Of a stretch of 64,000 nt of DNA, positions 1-9,979 are shown piece by piece (within the stretch, counting starts at the first letter, position 1; each line of letters begins with the position of its first letter). The notes under the pieces are model-generated. The model saw only the letters and a list, made by a program, of their open reading frames with translations. It did not search any database and was not told the origin of the DNA. The translations under genes were made by a program, and so were the position numbers. This stretch comes from Serpula lacrymans var. lacrymans S7.9 (taxonomy: Eukaryota; Basidiomycota; Agaricomycetes; Boletales; Serpulaceae): assembly GCF_000218685.1 (NCBI RefSeq), contig NW_006763310.1, forward strand, positions 53,628 to 117,627. Reading direction: 5' to 3'.

Positions 1-66
1 CTCATATACAAGCCCTTTTAACCAACACTGTCTCGAGGCAATTTCTCTGTTAATATCAGTGTAGTA

Positions 67-1698
67 TTGAAAGGGGAACACAGGCGTAACCCTGTAGCAT
101 CACTAGGAAGCCTTAGCACCCTCCTGGACCGCTTATGGACCACTTTTTTGGACTCTTTTGGACCCTTTGGACCTTTCTGTGCACTTTTTGGACCCTCTCC
201 ATTATCCACCTCCACTGCTTCACTAGCTCATTTCCACACCATGGATAAAACTAAATGTACTCCTCATTCATATTCTGCTCCTACTCATTGTCCTTGCTCA
301 TCTCCCAACTGCCATCATTGTAATCAATCTGCCATACCTGGTGCAAAATACTGTTTTTCTACTGTGGTTGCAGAGTCGGCTAGAAATGCAAGCCTCCACT
401 CTATTCATCCCTCTGACTTACACTGCCCTCTCCAGCTTGATGCCAACATTGATTGGAATGCAGACACAGGTGTCACTTCTCATATGACACCTCATCGTCA
501 CTGGATTCGCAATTATGCACCATATCGTGTTCCCATAAAGCTAGCAGATCATACTATTGTTTATTCAGCTGGTATTGGTACTGTGGTGTTTAACCCTATC
601 ATCAATGGCAAGGAATCAAGGGCTGTAGAATTCTCCAGAGTGCTGCATGTACCAGATCTTCAAAATAATCTTCTCTCAGTCTTGTATTTAACTCGTCAAA
701 GTGGTTTCAATGTCACTATTTCGTCTCATTCCATGTCCTTTATGCGTGACAACACTCTCTTGTTCACTGCAACTATCAATGACAACAATGCAGCATTCCT
801 TGATGGATCTACTGCTGCTTGTGTTGAATTGGGACATTTTACTGCGACTATACCACTTGATTTGATGCTCTGGCATCGCAGATTGGCTCACCACCATCAT
901 GCTGATGTCAAGAGACTGATACAGAGAGATCTGGTCACTGGGCTTACACTGGAATCCAAGGCTGCTCCTGACCCTGTCTGTGAACCGTGCTTGTCTGGCA
1001 AGATGCATGCCAACCCATTCCCTTCATCTTCTCATCGCTCTGCTCACCCTCTAGACCTCATCCACTCTGATGTACACCAAGTCTCCTCCCCTTCATTCTC
1101 TGGGTATCAATATTGGGTCACCTTCATCGATGATTATACTCGATTTTGTGTTGTTGTCCCTTTGAAGGCCAAGTCAGATGTCTTTAATGCTTTCAAGAGT
1201 TTCAAGGCTTATGCTGAGACTCAATTAGAGCGAAAAATCAAGGCTCTGCGCAATGACAAAGGGGGAGAGTACATCTCCAAGGAGTTTGAGCAATTCACAG
1301 ATGATCATGGCATTATCAGACAGCATACCACCCGGAATAGGCCTCAGCAGAATGGAGCTGCAGAAAGGGCAAACAGGCTTCTCTCTGAAAGAATCACTAC
1401 CATGCTTTCAGAGTCTGGATTGCCTAATATCTTCTGGGGTGAATGCCTAGGTGCCTTGGTGCATGTCTGGAATAGGTGTCCCACTGATGCAGTGGTCAAT
1501 GCTACTCCTTATCAATTGTGGCATGGACATAAACCAGACATGTCACACCTTCATGTTTGGGGGTGCACTGCTTATGTGCATGTGCAAAAGGATAAGATTT
1601 GGCTCTCACATGGAGAAATGTGTGTTCATTGGTTACCCTGCTGGGTACAAGGGTTGGAAATTCTACAATCCTACCACCAAACGCACCATTATCTCTGA
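67..1698 (+). pseudogene. copia pol, first part: protease and integrase
   Basis: The likely start is ATG 241. The aspartic protease site reads WNADTG at about 450-470. The integrase zinc finger (H, H, then CEPC) spans about 870-1000. The catalytic core follows, with HSDVH, FIDDYTRF, NDKGGEY and QQNGAAERAN giving the D,D,E triad. Upstream of 241 is a low-complexity stretch built on TGGACC/TTTGGACC words. The frame leaves the conserved sequence after HVQKDK at about 1595; the true continuation (FGSHMEKCVFIGYP) lies in the next frame. The break falls inside a conserved region and not between gag and pol, so I read it as an indel and not a programmed shift. Confidence 0.85.
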
Positions 1699-3712
1699 GA
1701 GAGCTGATTTTGATGAGCGCTACTTCCCTGGCTTGAAAAAGACTTCTACCACTACCATTCCTACTCCACCTTTGCCACCTTCACTTCCTATGCCTTTGGG
1801 CCTGGATGAGGATGTCCCTGCACCAGGTCCAGGGGGAGATATTGACCCACCAGCTGTACTTCAGCAACCTCAGCAACCTCAGCACTTGCCTGATGATGGG
1901 CCTGATTTGGACCTTGATGCAAAACCACCTGTGAATCAACCTCTTGAGCTTCCAGATCACCCTCCTCATCGCTCACCTTCTCCTGACTTGCCTATTGCAC
2001 TGAGACGCCCTGCAAGGGCTAGGAGACCACCCAGACCATGGTGGCTTCAACACAGACAACCTACTCCTGCCATTGAGAGTGATGACAGTGATTCTGAGGC
2101 AGTTGATGATGAAGTGGCACACTTTGGAGACTCTGCTGAGCCTAGGTCATTTGCAGATGCAATGAAGTGTCCTGATACAGATAAATGGAGAGAAGCAGCC
2201 ATGGAAGAGCTCCAAGCTCATGAGCACAATGGAACTTGGTCACTTGTGGAACTACCTCCTGGAGAAAAGGCAATTGGTGGCAAGTGGGTCTTCAAGATCA
2301 AGCGCAACTCTGATGGCTCCATTGAGCGCTACAAGGTCAGATATGTGGCTAAAGGTTATAACCAGCGCCCTGGCTTTGACTTCCTTGAAATATTTGCACC
2401 CACTGTTGGCATCTCATCTATCAGAGTTGTCCTTGCAATTGCTGCCATCCACAACCTCCATTTGCGCTCCATTGACATCTCTCATGCATTTCTCAATGGT
2501 GTCATGGATGTAAAGGTCTACATGCAGCAACCAGAGGGATTCCATCAACGTGGTTGTAATCTGGTCTGCCAACTCAACAAGGCCATTTATGGGACCAAGC
2601 AAGGAGGCAGGATGCGGAACCAGAAGATGCACATTGTGCTTGAAAAACTCGGATTTAATTGCACTTACTCTGACTCTGCCATCTATGTGTTTAATAGAGG
2701 TGAAGTGCGCATTATTCTACCTGTCTTTGTTGATGACATGACACTGGCATCCACATCCAATTCTGCACTTGACCAAGCTGTCAAGGACCTCTTTCAGCAC
2801 TTCAAACTTCGTGATCTTGGCCCTACTTCCTACCTACTTGGCATTTCCATCACCAGAGACCTCAGCAATCACACCATCTCCCTCTCCCAACATCAGTACA
2901 CTCTGGACATTCTGGAGCACTTTGGCATGAAGGACTGCAAGCCTGTGTCCACTCCAATGGACCCTGGTTCACGCCTCACCAAGGATATGTCTTCCAAGAC
3001 ACCAGAAGAAGTGCAACTGATGAAGGACATTCCCTATCTTGCTGCTGTTGGTGCTCTGATGTATTTGGCCACCACCACTCGTCCTGACATTACCTATACT
3101 GTTGGAGTTCTTGCCAGATTCAATTCCAATCCTGGGCACACTCACTGGGGTGCTGTCAAGCACTTATTCCACTACTTGCAAGGCACCCTCAATCACTCAC
3201 TTGTCCTTGGCCCTGATCCTAATTCCACTGAACTCTTCACCACTTTCTCTGAAGCTGATCATGGTGGTGACAAGGACTCTGGACGTTCTACTGGTGCTTA
3301 CCTTGTCAAGATTGGATCTGGTGCTGTCTCTTGGAGTTCCAAACTTCAAAGCATTGTTGCTCTTTCCACCACTGAGGTAGAATATATTGCTGCTGTTGAA
3401 GCTGGCAAGGAGATCTGCTGGATGCGAAATCTGCTGAAGGAAATGGGCTATCCTATCACCTCTCCTTCCACATTTCACATTGACAACCAATCTGCCATCT
3501 CTGTGTCCAAGAATCCTGAACACCATGGTCAAATGAAGCACCTTGATTTACGCTGGCATTGGTTGAAAGATATTGTTGGCTCTGGCCAAATTGCTCCCAC
3601 CTTTGTGCCCACTGCTGAAATGCCTGCTGATTTGTTGACCAAGGCTCTGGCTAAGCCTAAAGTTGACATGTTCAGACAGATGATGGGACTTGTTAGATCA
3701 GGGGGGAGCTAA
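1451..3712 (+). pseudogene. copia pol, second part: reverse transcriptase and RNase H
   Basis: The conserved sequence begins at about 1600 with FGSHMEKCVFIGYP. A proline- and acid-rich linker covers about 1760-2130. Reverse transcriptase starts with KWREAAMEEL and continues through GGKWVFKIKR and AIYGTKQGG to the catalytic FVDDM box at about 2730. RNase H follows with STTEVEYIA, DNQSAISVSKN and MKHLDLRWHWLKD; the stop is at 3710-3712. The reading frame is open for more than 2.1 kb, so this is a fairly young copy compared with the other repeats here. Confidence 0.88.
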
Positions 3713-3741
3713 TGCTTGGGAGGTGCAGCATCAGGGGGGAG

Positions 3742-4028
3742 TGTTAATTTTGGTGATTCTACACCTAGTTGTGCTATCTATTTTCCCTTCTTTCTAAATC
3801 ACTTTCCTCTTTATTCTTTTTGCTGTATTGTTCAGTATTCACTGAGCATTCTATAATTTTGCCTTTGATTTGTTTACCTTTGTTTACAAAACTTCGGACT
3901 AGTATTGCAGAGTCCAGTATTCCTATTCTTTAGTTATTCATACTGGACTCTAGGTACTGTACACATTCTGTACTCTCTGATAATATAGTTACTCATACTG
4001 GACTCTAATTCTGTCCCTGTTAGCTCTC
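3742..4028 (+). repeat. 3' LTR of the copia element (right end uncertain)
   Basis: It starts TGTTAA just after the polypurine tract. The sequence CATACTGGACTCTA occurs twice inside it (near 3939 and 3995). The terminus is set at about 4028 from a loose match to positions 40-58. No target duplication can be tested because the left end is outside the window. Confidence 0.5.
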
Positions 4029-4679
4029 AGCAAGTGGCTAGACACTTCCCAGAAGTTCTCAATTGAACACAATGCACTTTCTATCATCAGCAACCGGGAG
4101 ACTCCAATACACCAGGATTGTCTCTCCAAGCAGAGTGGTATAACACGTTGGCAAGCATAAGAGACTACGATAAGGCCATTCTGGAGCTCACCGGGGCAGG
4201 TTTTTGCTTCAAGTTTGATAGTGGGACTATTGCTGCATTTAGTGGGAAGTTGCTGAATCGTGGGGTTTTGTCCTGCAGTGGTGAGAGAATATGTTTTGCA
4301 TATTACATGAGGGAGTATATACATACAATGTGCAGGGTGGAGGCCCCAGGATGGTCAGTACCTTTACATGATCATGTTATGCAGTTATAGATGTGGAATA
4401 GCAGCTGAACTGTCTTAATCTGGGTACATCACTGCTGCAAGTCTGTAGCTATTTGTAGTAGCTTGCTCAATAAAAAGGGTGAAACCCAGGGACCCTGCAG
4501 TTGGATACCAGGAGTGAGTAGAAGCCCAGTAATCTTTTATTACTACAAAGCCCGGGGAGTAATGGATTGCTAGTCCAGGAACATTGGATTACTAAAAAGC
4601 CCAGGAATACTAGACTACCATTACATAGTATAATGGACCCCGGGTCTCTATTAAATTGCGATCCACTATTCTAGTTTCC
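4029..4679. other. no gene seen
   Basis: This lies between the copia LTR and the 3' end of the KDZ pseudogene. At 4480-4640 there are diverged repeats of a GGATTACTAAAAAGCCCAGG-like word. A 90-codon open frame at 4118 shows no recognisable motif. Confidence 0.4.
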
Positions 4680-5128
4680 TCAAACCACTATGCCTAGCCT
4701 CTGGAATAACTCCTTTGCCTGTTCTGAGAACTGGTTCCATATCCTGATTTGCCTCTCTGCATATGCTACATGACCGGGTGAGCCTCCATTTCATTGGCAT
4801 CTCAAAAACCCTTCCAACGCTTAGCTTGATGTTGAAAATACTGAACTGTCCACTTCATTTTGAGGCACACCAGAATATCTTCTTCTATCCACCTATTGTA
4901 CATGGCTTTTGCTCTTAGCCAATGAACCTAGTAAACTCTATTTTATTACTAAATGTTAGCTGTGTGGTACCATGAAACCGTGACCGGGCTGGGGCACATA
5001 CATTCAGACATCCAGATCTGTTGGGAGGTATCACCTTTCAGATCCATGCTCCAAAACCATGGCAATGCAGTGTTGTGGAGTCTGGTTGCATTAGGATTCA
5101 TGAGCTGGGTACTTGTCTTGAGGTGGTC

Positions 5129-5533
5129 TGTTACAATTGACGTACCAGTACCTACTTACACTTCACTTTTCGTACTTTTACTTTTACTTTTTCCAAGTCA
5201 CATGACCAGTCATGTGACCATTTACTTTACTTCACATTTTCGACTTTTCATAGTCATATGACCAGTCATGTGACACATCACCTGACCAGTGTTTAGGCTC
5301 ACCATGTGACAGGTTACATGCTAGACATTGGACTTTAAACTTTATTTACAACTGTACAGTACCTCATGTATTTTAGTATATATACAGGAGCAATACATGG
5401 GGAAGGACTCAGCAAGTCCTCCTGTTGTCTAGCACAACAAACTCACTGCAGCCTAAGGGGTAACCACTCCCCCATCATTTCTTTTATAGTGTGTTCCTGT
5501 GTGCGCCAGGGCAAATAACTCTTGGTTGTTACA
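5129..5533 (+). mobile_element. solo LTR, subfamily A
   Basis: Runs from TGTTACAATTG to GGTTGTTACA, flanked by GGTC on both sides (5125-5128 and 5534-5537), a 4-bp target duplication. The left half holds CACATGAC/GTCATGTG inverted words (for example 5199-5216), which look like paired E-boxes. A TATATATA box precedes the region shared with subfamily B. No internal retroelement sequence adjoins it, so it is a solo LTR left by recombination. It interrupts the KDZ/CxC2 gene. Confidence 0.9.
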
Positions 5534-5752
5534 GGTCTGGTTTAAGCTCTTGATATTTTTGTAATATTTTTGCCCAGCACCCCAGAGATATGATTGCATG
5601 CCGGGCTCTCTTATATATGGTGGAGTGGACTTTGATGTTGGCTTCCACATGGGTAACCTCTGTCCAAGCCTTCAACTTTTTATTTTGAGGGCCCCGGGCC
5701 TTTCTCACCTTTGTCCAGAACAGAAAGGACTTTTGACCCAGTAGGATATGTA

Positions 5753-7863
5753 CACTTTAGTCAACCTCTTTCCATAGCCTCTTAGGTTGACCAGTTTCTG
5801 TTATTTGATGTGCCTAAGAGGCTTTTATCCTGGGATTATCCCATAGGCAGGTAATCCATGCAGGACTCCCTTGAGCTAATGTTATCCAGGAGCAATTTGA
5901 GAACCCTGGGAGTCCCAATTGGTGCCAGGGGTCCTAGCACTAATTAATTCCAAAAATCCTATACCCTATATCAATATAAAGCAGGACTATCCTGGAATAA
6001 CCCAAAATCAAAGTGTTTCACTTTAAGGTGTGTATTGACTAATCTAATTATGTTATAGAATATCCTGTGGGAGTATCCATGGTACAATAAAGAAATTCTA
6101 ATGTAGTATAAGTAGTACCCAGCGTAGTCTCATTGGATACTATGTGCAGCTTGCAGGTACTTCTAATGAATATCTGGGTATAATAGGGGTATTATGGATA
6201 ATTGTTAGGATACTAATAGTAAATATAGTAGTCTCATTTGGTGTTCTAGACATTTCAGTGGTAATTCCCAAGGACATATAAGTATAAGGAGGATGTTCTA
6301 GATGTCTTGGCTAGTTATGGGGACCCCCAAAGAACTTCCATATAAAATAGGAACATTCTACTGGGGCATCTGAGACAGCCAGTAGGACATAAGTAGTAAT
6401 GTCATTGGATGTTATGGATACTGTACAAGTACTCCAAAAGATATCCATGTATAATAAAAACATTCTGAATGACCATCAGGATACTAACAGTACAAATATT
6501 AGCCTCATTCAATATTCTGTGTTGCCCATTGGGATATAATTAGTACCTTCAGTAGTTACATTTGATGCTTTGGACATCATGTGGTACTCCCAAAAGATAT
6601 CCAGGTACAATAAAAACATCTTAAGTGACCATTGGGACACCAACAGTATAAATAACAGTCTTATTAGATGTTTTGAACAATGTGTGGGTGTCCTCACAGG
6701 ACATCCAGGGTATAATAAAAACATCCTACTAGATTATCTGTAGTACCCAGTGGGACACAAGTAATACTCAAAGTAGTCACATTAGATATTCTGACTTTAT
6801 TTTGTACTCCCAAAGGATATCCAGGTATAGTACAGAATGTTTTGGATGAAAATTGGGACTCCTGCAGTACAAATAGTAGTCTTATTGGATATGTTGGACA
6901 CTTTGTGGGTAATGGTAAAGAATATCCAGATATAACAGAGACATTAGAAATGCCCACAAGGACACCAGTAGTTTTATTAGATGTTCTATATAATTGTGAG
7001 TACTCCTAAAGGGTATCCATGTATAATAAGGAGATCCCAGATGCTCAAATAGGATATAAGTAATACCCACGGTAGTCTAATTGGATGTTATGGACACTAT
7101 ACAAGTACCCCAAAGGACATCTGGGGTGTATTTGGTGCTCTCAAAGGGTATTTGGGTATAAATAAGAATATTTTGGAGGACCATTAGGATATCAGCAGTA
7201 GTCTCATTGGATCTCTTGGACAATATCTGAGTGCTGTTAAAGGACATCTATGGCAATGTAGGGACATTCTACTGGAGCACCTGGGATACTTGGTAGAATA
7301 CAAGATGTACCCAAGGTAGTCACATTGGATGTTGTGGACACCATACAAGTACTCCAAAAGATATCCTACATAACTAGTGGGAATACCAGCAGTATATATA
7401 TTAATCTCATTGAATCTTCTTGATACCACATGGATACAATAAAGATATCCTACTAGACCTTCTGGGATACCCAGTGGGACTTGAGTAGTACCCAAAAGTA
7501 GTCAAAGTAGTCTCATTGGATGCTTTGGACACCACTTGATACTCACAGAGCATATCTATTTAGTAGGAATATTTTAGATAGTCATTGAAGCAGTACAAAT
7601 ATTAGTTTTGAGTACATCCTAAAATAGTCCTACTTTGTATTAATATAGGATGGTCATTTTTCAGATTCTTAATTAATACTAGGACCTCTGCCATCAATTG
7701 GAACTCCCAGGATTCTTAAATTGTTTCTGGATAACCTTAGCTCAAGGGAGTCCTGTATGGATTACCTGCTTATGGGATAATCCCAGGATAAAGGCCTCTT
7801 AGGCACATCAAATAACAGAAACTGATCAACCTAAGAGGCCATGGAAAGAGGTTGACTGAAGTG
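5753..7863. mobile_element. hAT-like non-autonomous foldback element, about 2.1 kb
   Basis: The ends are inverted: CACTTTAGTCAACCTCTTTC at 5753 and its near-exact complement ending at 7863. GATATGTA is duplicated exactly at 5745-5752 and 7864-7871. An 8-bp duplication is typical of the hAT superfamily. The inverted arms are about 255 bp long (5753-6010 and about 7605-7863), with roughly 15% differences by eye. The centre is a diverged tandem array with no transposase. The element is inserted in the KDZ/CxC2 gene and would need a transposase supplied in trans. Confidence 0.85.
6012..7604. repeat. diverged tandem array inside the foldback element
   Basis: Units of very roughly 100-120 bp recur, each carrying words such as CATTGGATGTTATGGACA, CAAAGGATATCCAGG and TATAATAAAAACAT. 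Copies differ by many substitutions and small indels, so the period is approximate. All short open frames here, mostly on the minus strand, are read-throughs of the repeat and have no recognisable domain. Confidence 0.75.
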
Positions 7864-8563
7864 GATATGTATCTGATGCAAAGCGTTGTTGGCCTGACTT
7901 TCCTGGAATGTAAGCTCCTGGCTTACTAGATGATGTAGGCCTTTGATTTTGCAAGTGCCTTTTCCTAAGTTAGAGGGTAACACCAATTTTCTCCTCTCAA
8001 TAGGCTCATTATCGCCATTGAAGGAACCCAGGAGGTCAAACAGATTTATGTCTTCTGCATCATTGTCTTTATTGGAGTTTGGCCACCCTGGGACCTCCTC
8101 AAGAAACTCGGTGACATCATTATTGCCTTGATACCTTTCAACCTTGAGGTTGAAAGCATCTACATGGGAGAGCAGGTGTTGACACCTTTCCTCTAACTCC
8201 AGTCTTTCTGCAGTTGTGCCTTTTTTGTTGATTTGTTTTGCATACATTTGCAGCTGTATCCTGTTATGTAGAGTTAATCAGCATTCAAAAAAGCATATAT
8301 TCCAGGGATCCTGGGGGCCCGGGGACTTTCTAAGTCTCTTCCAACTTCAGACCCACAGATAACCAAGCAGCAGTTCCTTGAGCCACTCCATTTCTTGTTT
8401 CCTGTTGTGATAAATGCAGCTGGATTTTTGCTTTTCTGGGTAAAGAGACTTCATATATATCCATGGCGTCTTCTTTATGCAGCCAGTTTTGCTGTGCCTT
8501 TTTTTTCAGGGCAATCCAGGCCTCTGCAATGGAATTGATGTTTTTGAATGCAAGCCTTGTTGA

Positions 8564-8676
8564 ACCTAGGATGAGCAGCATCTCACCCAGCCAGGTCGTC
8601 AATGATGTGCACAATAATATTATGTCTAACATGGCCCGGCTGGCACACTCTGCCGGACTCCGCTGGCCCCGTCTAT
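8564..8676. repeat. short GC-rich interspersed repeat inside the KDZ gene
   Basis: It interrupts the KDZ/CxC2 gene between RLLSN and RLAFKNINS. Positions 8609-8675 closely match 22642-22708 (both read GCACAATAATAT, then CTAACATGGCC, then GCTGGCAC). It also contains a CACCCAGCC word shared with the minisatellite around the Gypsy insertion. No clear target duplication was found, and it sits at a deletion junction. Confidence 0.6.
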
Positions 8677-9249
8677 TGGACAAGAGCCGAACGTCTGAGG
8701 GAGCAGCATTGGGACAGCTACACCATTTAACGAGCAAATGATGTATGCCGGATCTGTCTACCAGAAGCATCATTATGTTGCCATTGATGTTGGTGGAGCC
8801 AGTCTTTGTGGGCATGTCACCCATTGTGATTACTTCTTCATCTTCCCATAACTCTTCTTCCTCATCCTTTGATGGGGCACCTGGAAAATTGTCCTGGGTA
8901 CCGTCCCCCCAGTAATAACCCTCCGGCAAGTTGCCCTCTGCTAGACTGCAGTTGTCATCATATCCCAGGCATAGTTTCCTGGCATGGCCCAGATGAATTA
9001 CCAAGCCAGCTCAATAAAGCCAAGAAGGTTCAAAATGTGTGCCCACCCATTGCTCAGCTCTATGAAATGGTAACCTCTGGTGAGCATCCCTTCAGCATGA
9101 CATGCAATACTCTGGTTTCCTCAAACATTCTGTGTATTGCCAAGTTCCTTCTCTCACTAAACAAAGGCTGCAAGTCTGTCCCGGGACTGCCCCTCTTCCT
9201 GTATGAGGACTTGCAGATACTCTGAACAATGATCCAGCCATTGTCCCAT

Positions 9250-9979
9250 GTAATTATGTTGTGACTAAACCAATGTCAGACAAATAATGGTGGGTGTGCT
9301 TACCCAATAGACTTGCCTTCCTTGGAGGTATAAGCAATAGCTGAAGGACAGATGGTCAATGTCTTGAATGGGGAACATATCATGTTTATGATGAGTTTGA
9401 TGGGGTGTTCACAAAGTTGATTGGGATATGCGGTCTTTCACACTTATTTGTTTTGTACACACACCTCTGCTTGTTTTGAACTCCTTCCAATCTACTTTTT
9501 GTAACACTGGAGCCAAATATTGGGAGGAGCTGCGGCCCATGCTAAATAGTTCTGCGGAGAAGAGATGATATTGTTAAACCAGACACCAGTTTGAAGATGC
9601 TCATACAAGATATTTATGATAGAAGGCAGTAATCAATATGGAGCCTATGCTTCTAATTTACGTTAGCTTCTATGACACCTAGGCCTCACGAGGCTAATTA
9701 ACTTGATGGACCTGGCACTAAATTTCCATATATGGAAGCAATATATCAGGGAAGGCATTAGCCAGGAGGTACCTGACATGTTCTGGGCCTTAGCCAAAGG
9801 CCCAGTATGGAGTTAAGGCAATGATATCATTGGTCAGATCTGACCGAAGGGCCGAATATTTGCTTGGAATGGATGAATGTGGTATTCAATTGGCTGAAAA
9901 TTTGCACTCAAACGGAAAAGATAGTTAGCGCTCATCTTCAAACACGCACCTCACTTTTTAACTCATACCACATTTAATC
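9250..9979. other. no clear gene
   Basis: Upstream of the KDZ/CxC2 start, the minus strand at 9345-9250 may hold one more exon and an intron (donor GTAAGC near 9304). I could not fix it. No other signal was seen. Confidence 0.3.

Larger units (their letters stand above)
1..4028 (+). mobile_element. Ty1/copia retrotransposon, 5' end cut by window edge
   Basis: The order protease, integrase, reverse transcriptase, RNase H is that of Ty1/copia. Positions 1-58 may be the tail of the 5' LTR, since they end in a TTAATATCA that could be an LTR terminus. The purine-rich tract TCAGGGGGGAG (3731-3741) directly precedes TGTTAATTTTGG at 3742, a standard polypurine tract and LTR start. No Gag domain is visible between position 58 and the protease at about 450, so gag was deleted or lies outside the window. 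One frameshift near 1600 breaks pol. The right boundary at about 4028 is a guess from a weak match to the possible 5' LTR tail. Confidence 0.85.
4680..9249 (-). pseudogene. KDZ transposase gene with CxC2 cysteine cluster, split by nested insertions
   Basis: Read from 9249 down: WLDHCSEYLQVLIQEEG, then a one-base shift, then a cysteine cluster (TCSLC at 9172, YCMSC at 9105), PFHRAEQW, GLVIHLGHARKLC and NIMMLLVDRSGIHHL (about 8800). This is the CxC2 head of KDZ proteins. At about 8676 the frame enters a short repeat and resumes at 8563 in the far C-terminal region (AMDIYE, RLELEERCQHLLS). The central KDZ catalytic domain is therefore missing. A 2.1-kb foldback element (5753-7863) and a solo LTR (5129-5533) interrupt the tail. 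Skipping each with one copy of its target duplication continues the frame (HQIHILLGQKS; LKPDHLKTS) through WFWSMDLKGD and VHWLRAKAMYNRW to a TGA at 4680-4682. Several in-frame stops confirm that it is dead. Confidence 0.8.

Noticed and set aside
1590..1610. Programmed frameshift in the copia element
   Set aside because: The shift lies within the conserved region after the integrase core, not at a gag-pol border, and there is no slippery site I can defend. A plain indel is simpler.
4118..4390. 90-codon plus frame as a gene
   Set aside because: No motif, no intron signals and no relation to neighbours; the length is expected by chance.
6012..7604. Regular repeats that might be a CRISPR array
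   Set aside because: Units are long, contiguous and diverged, with no constant short repeat or unique spacers, and they lie inside a transposon in a eukaryote.
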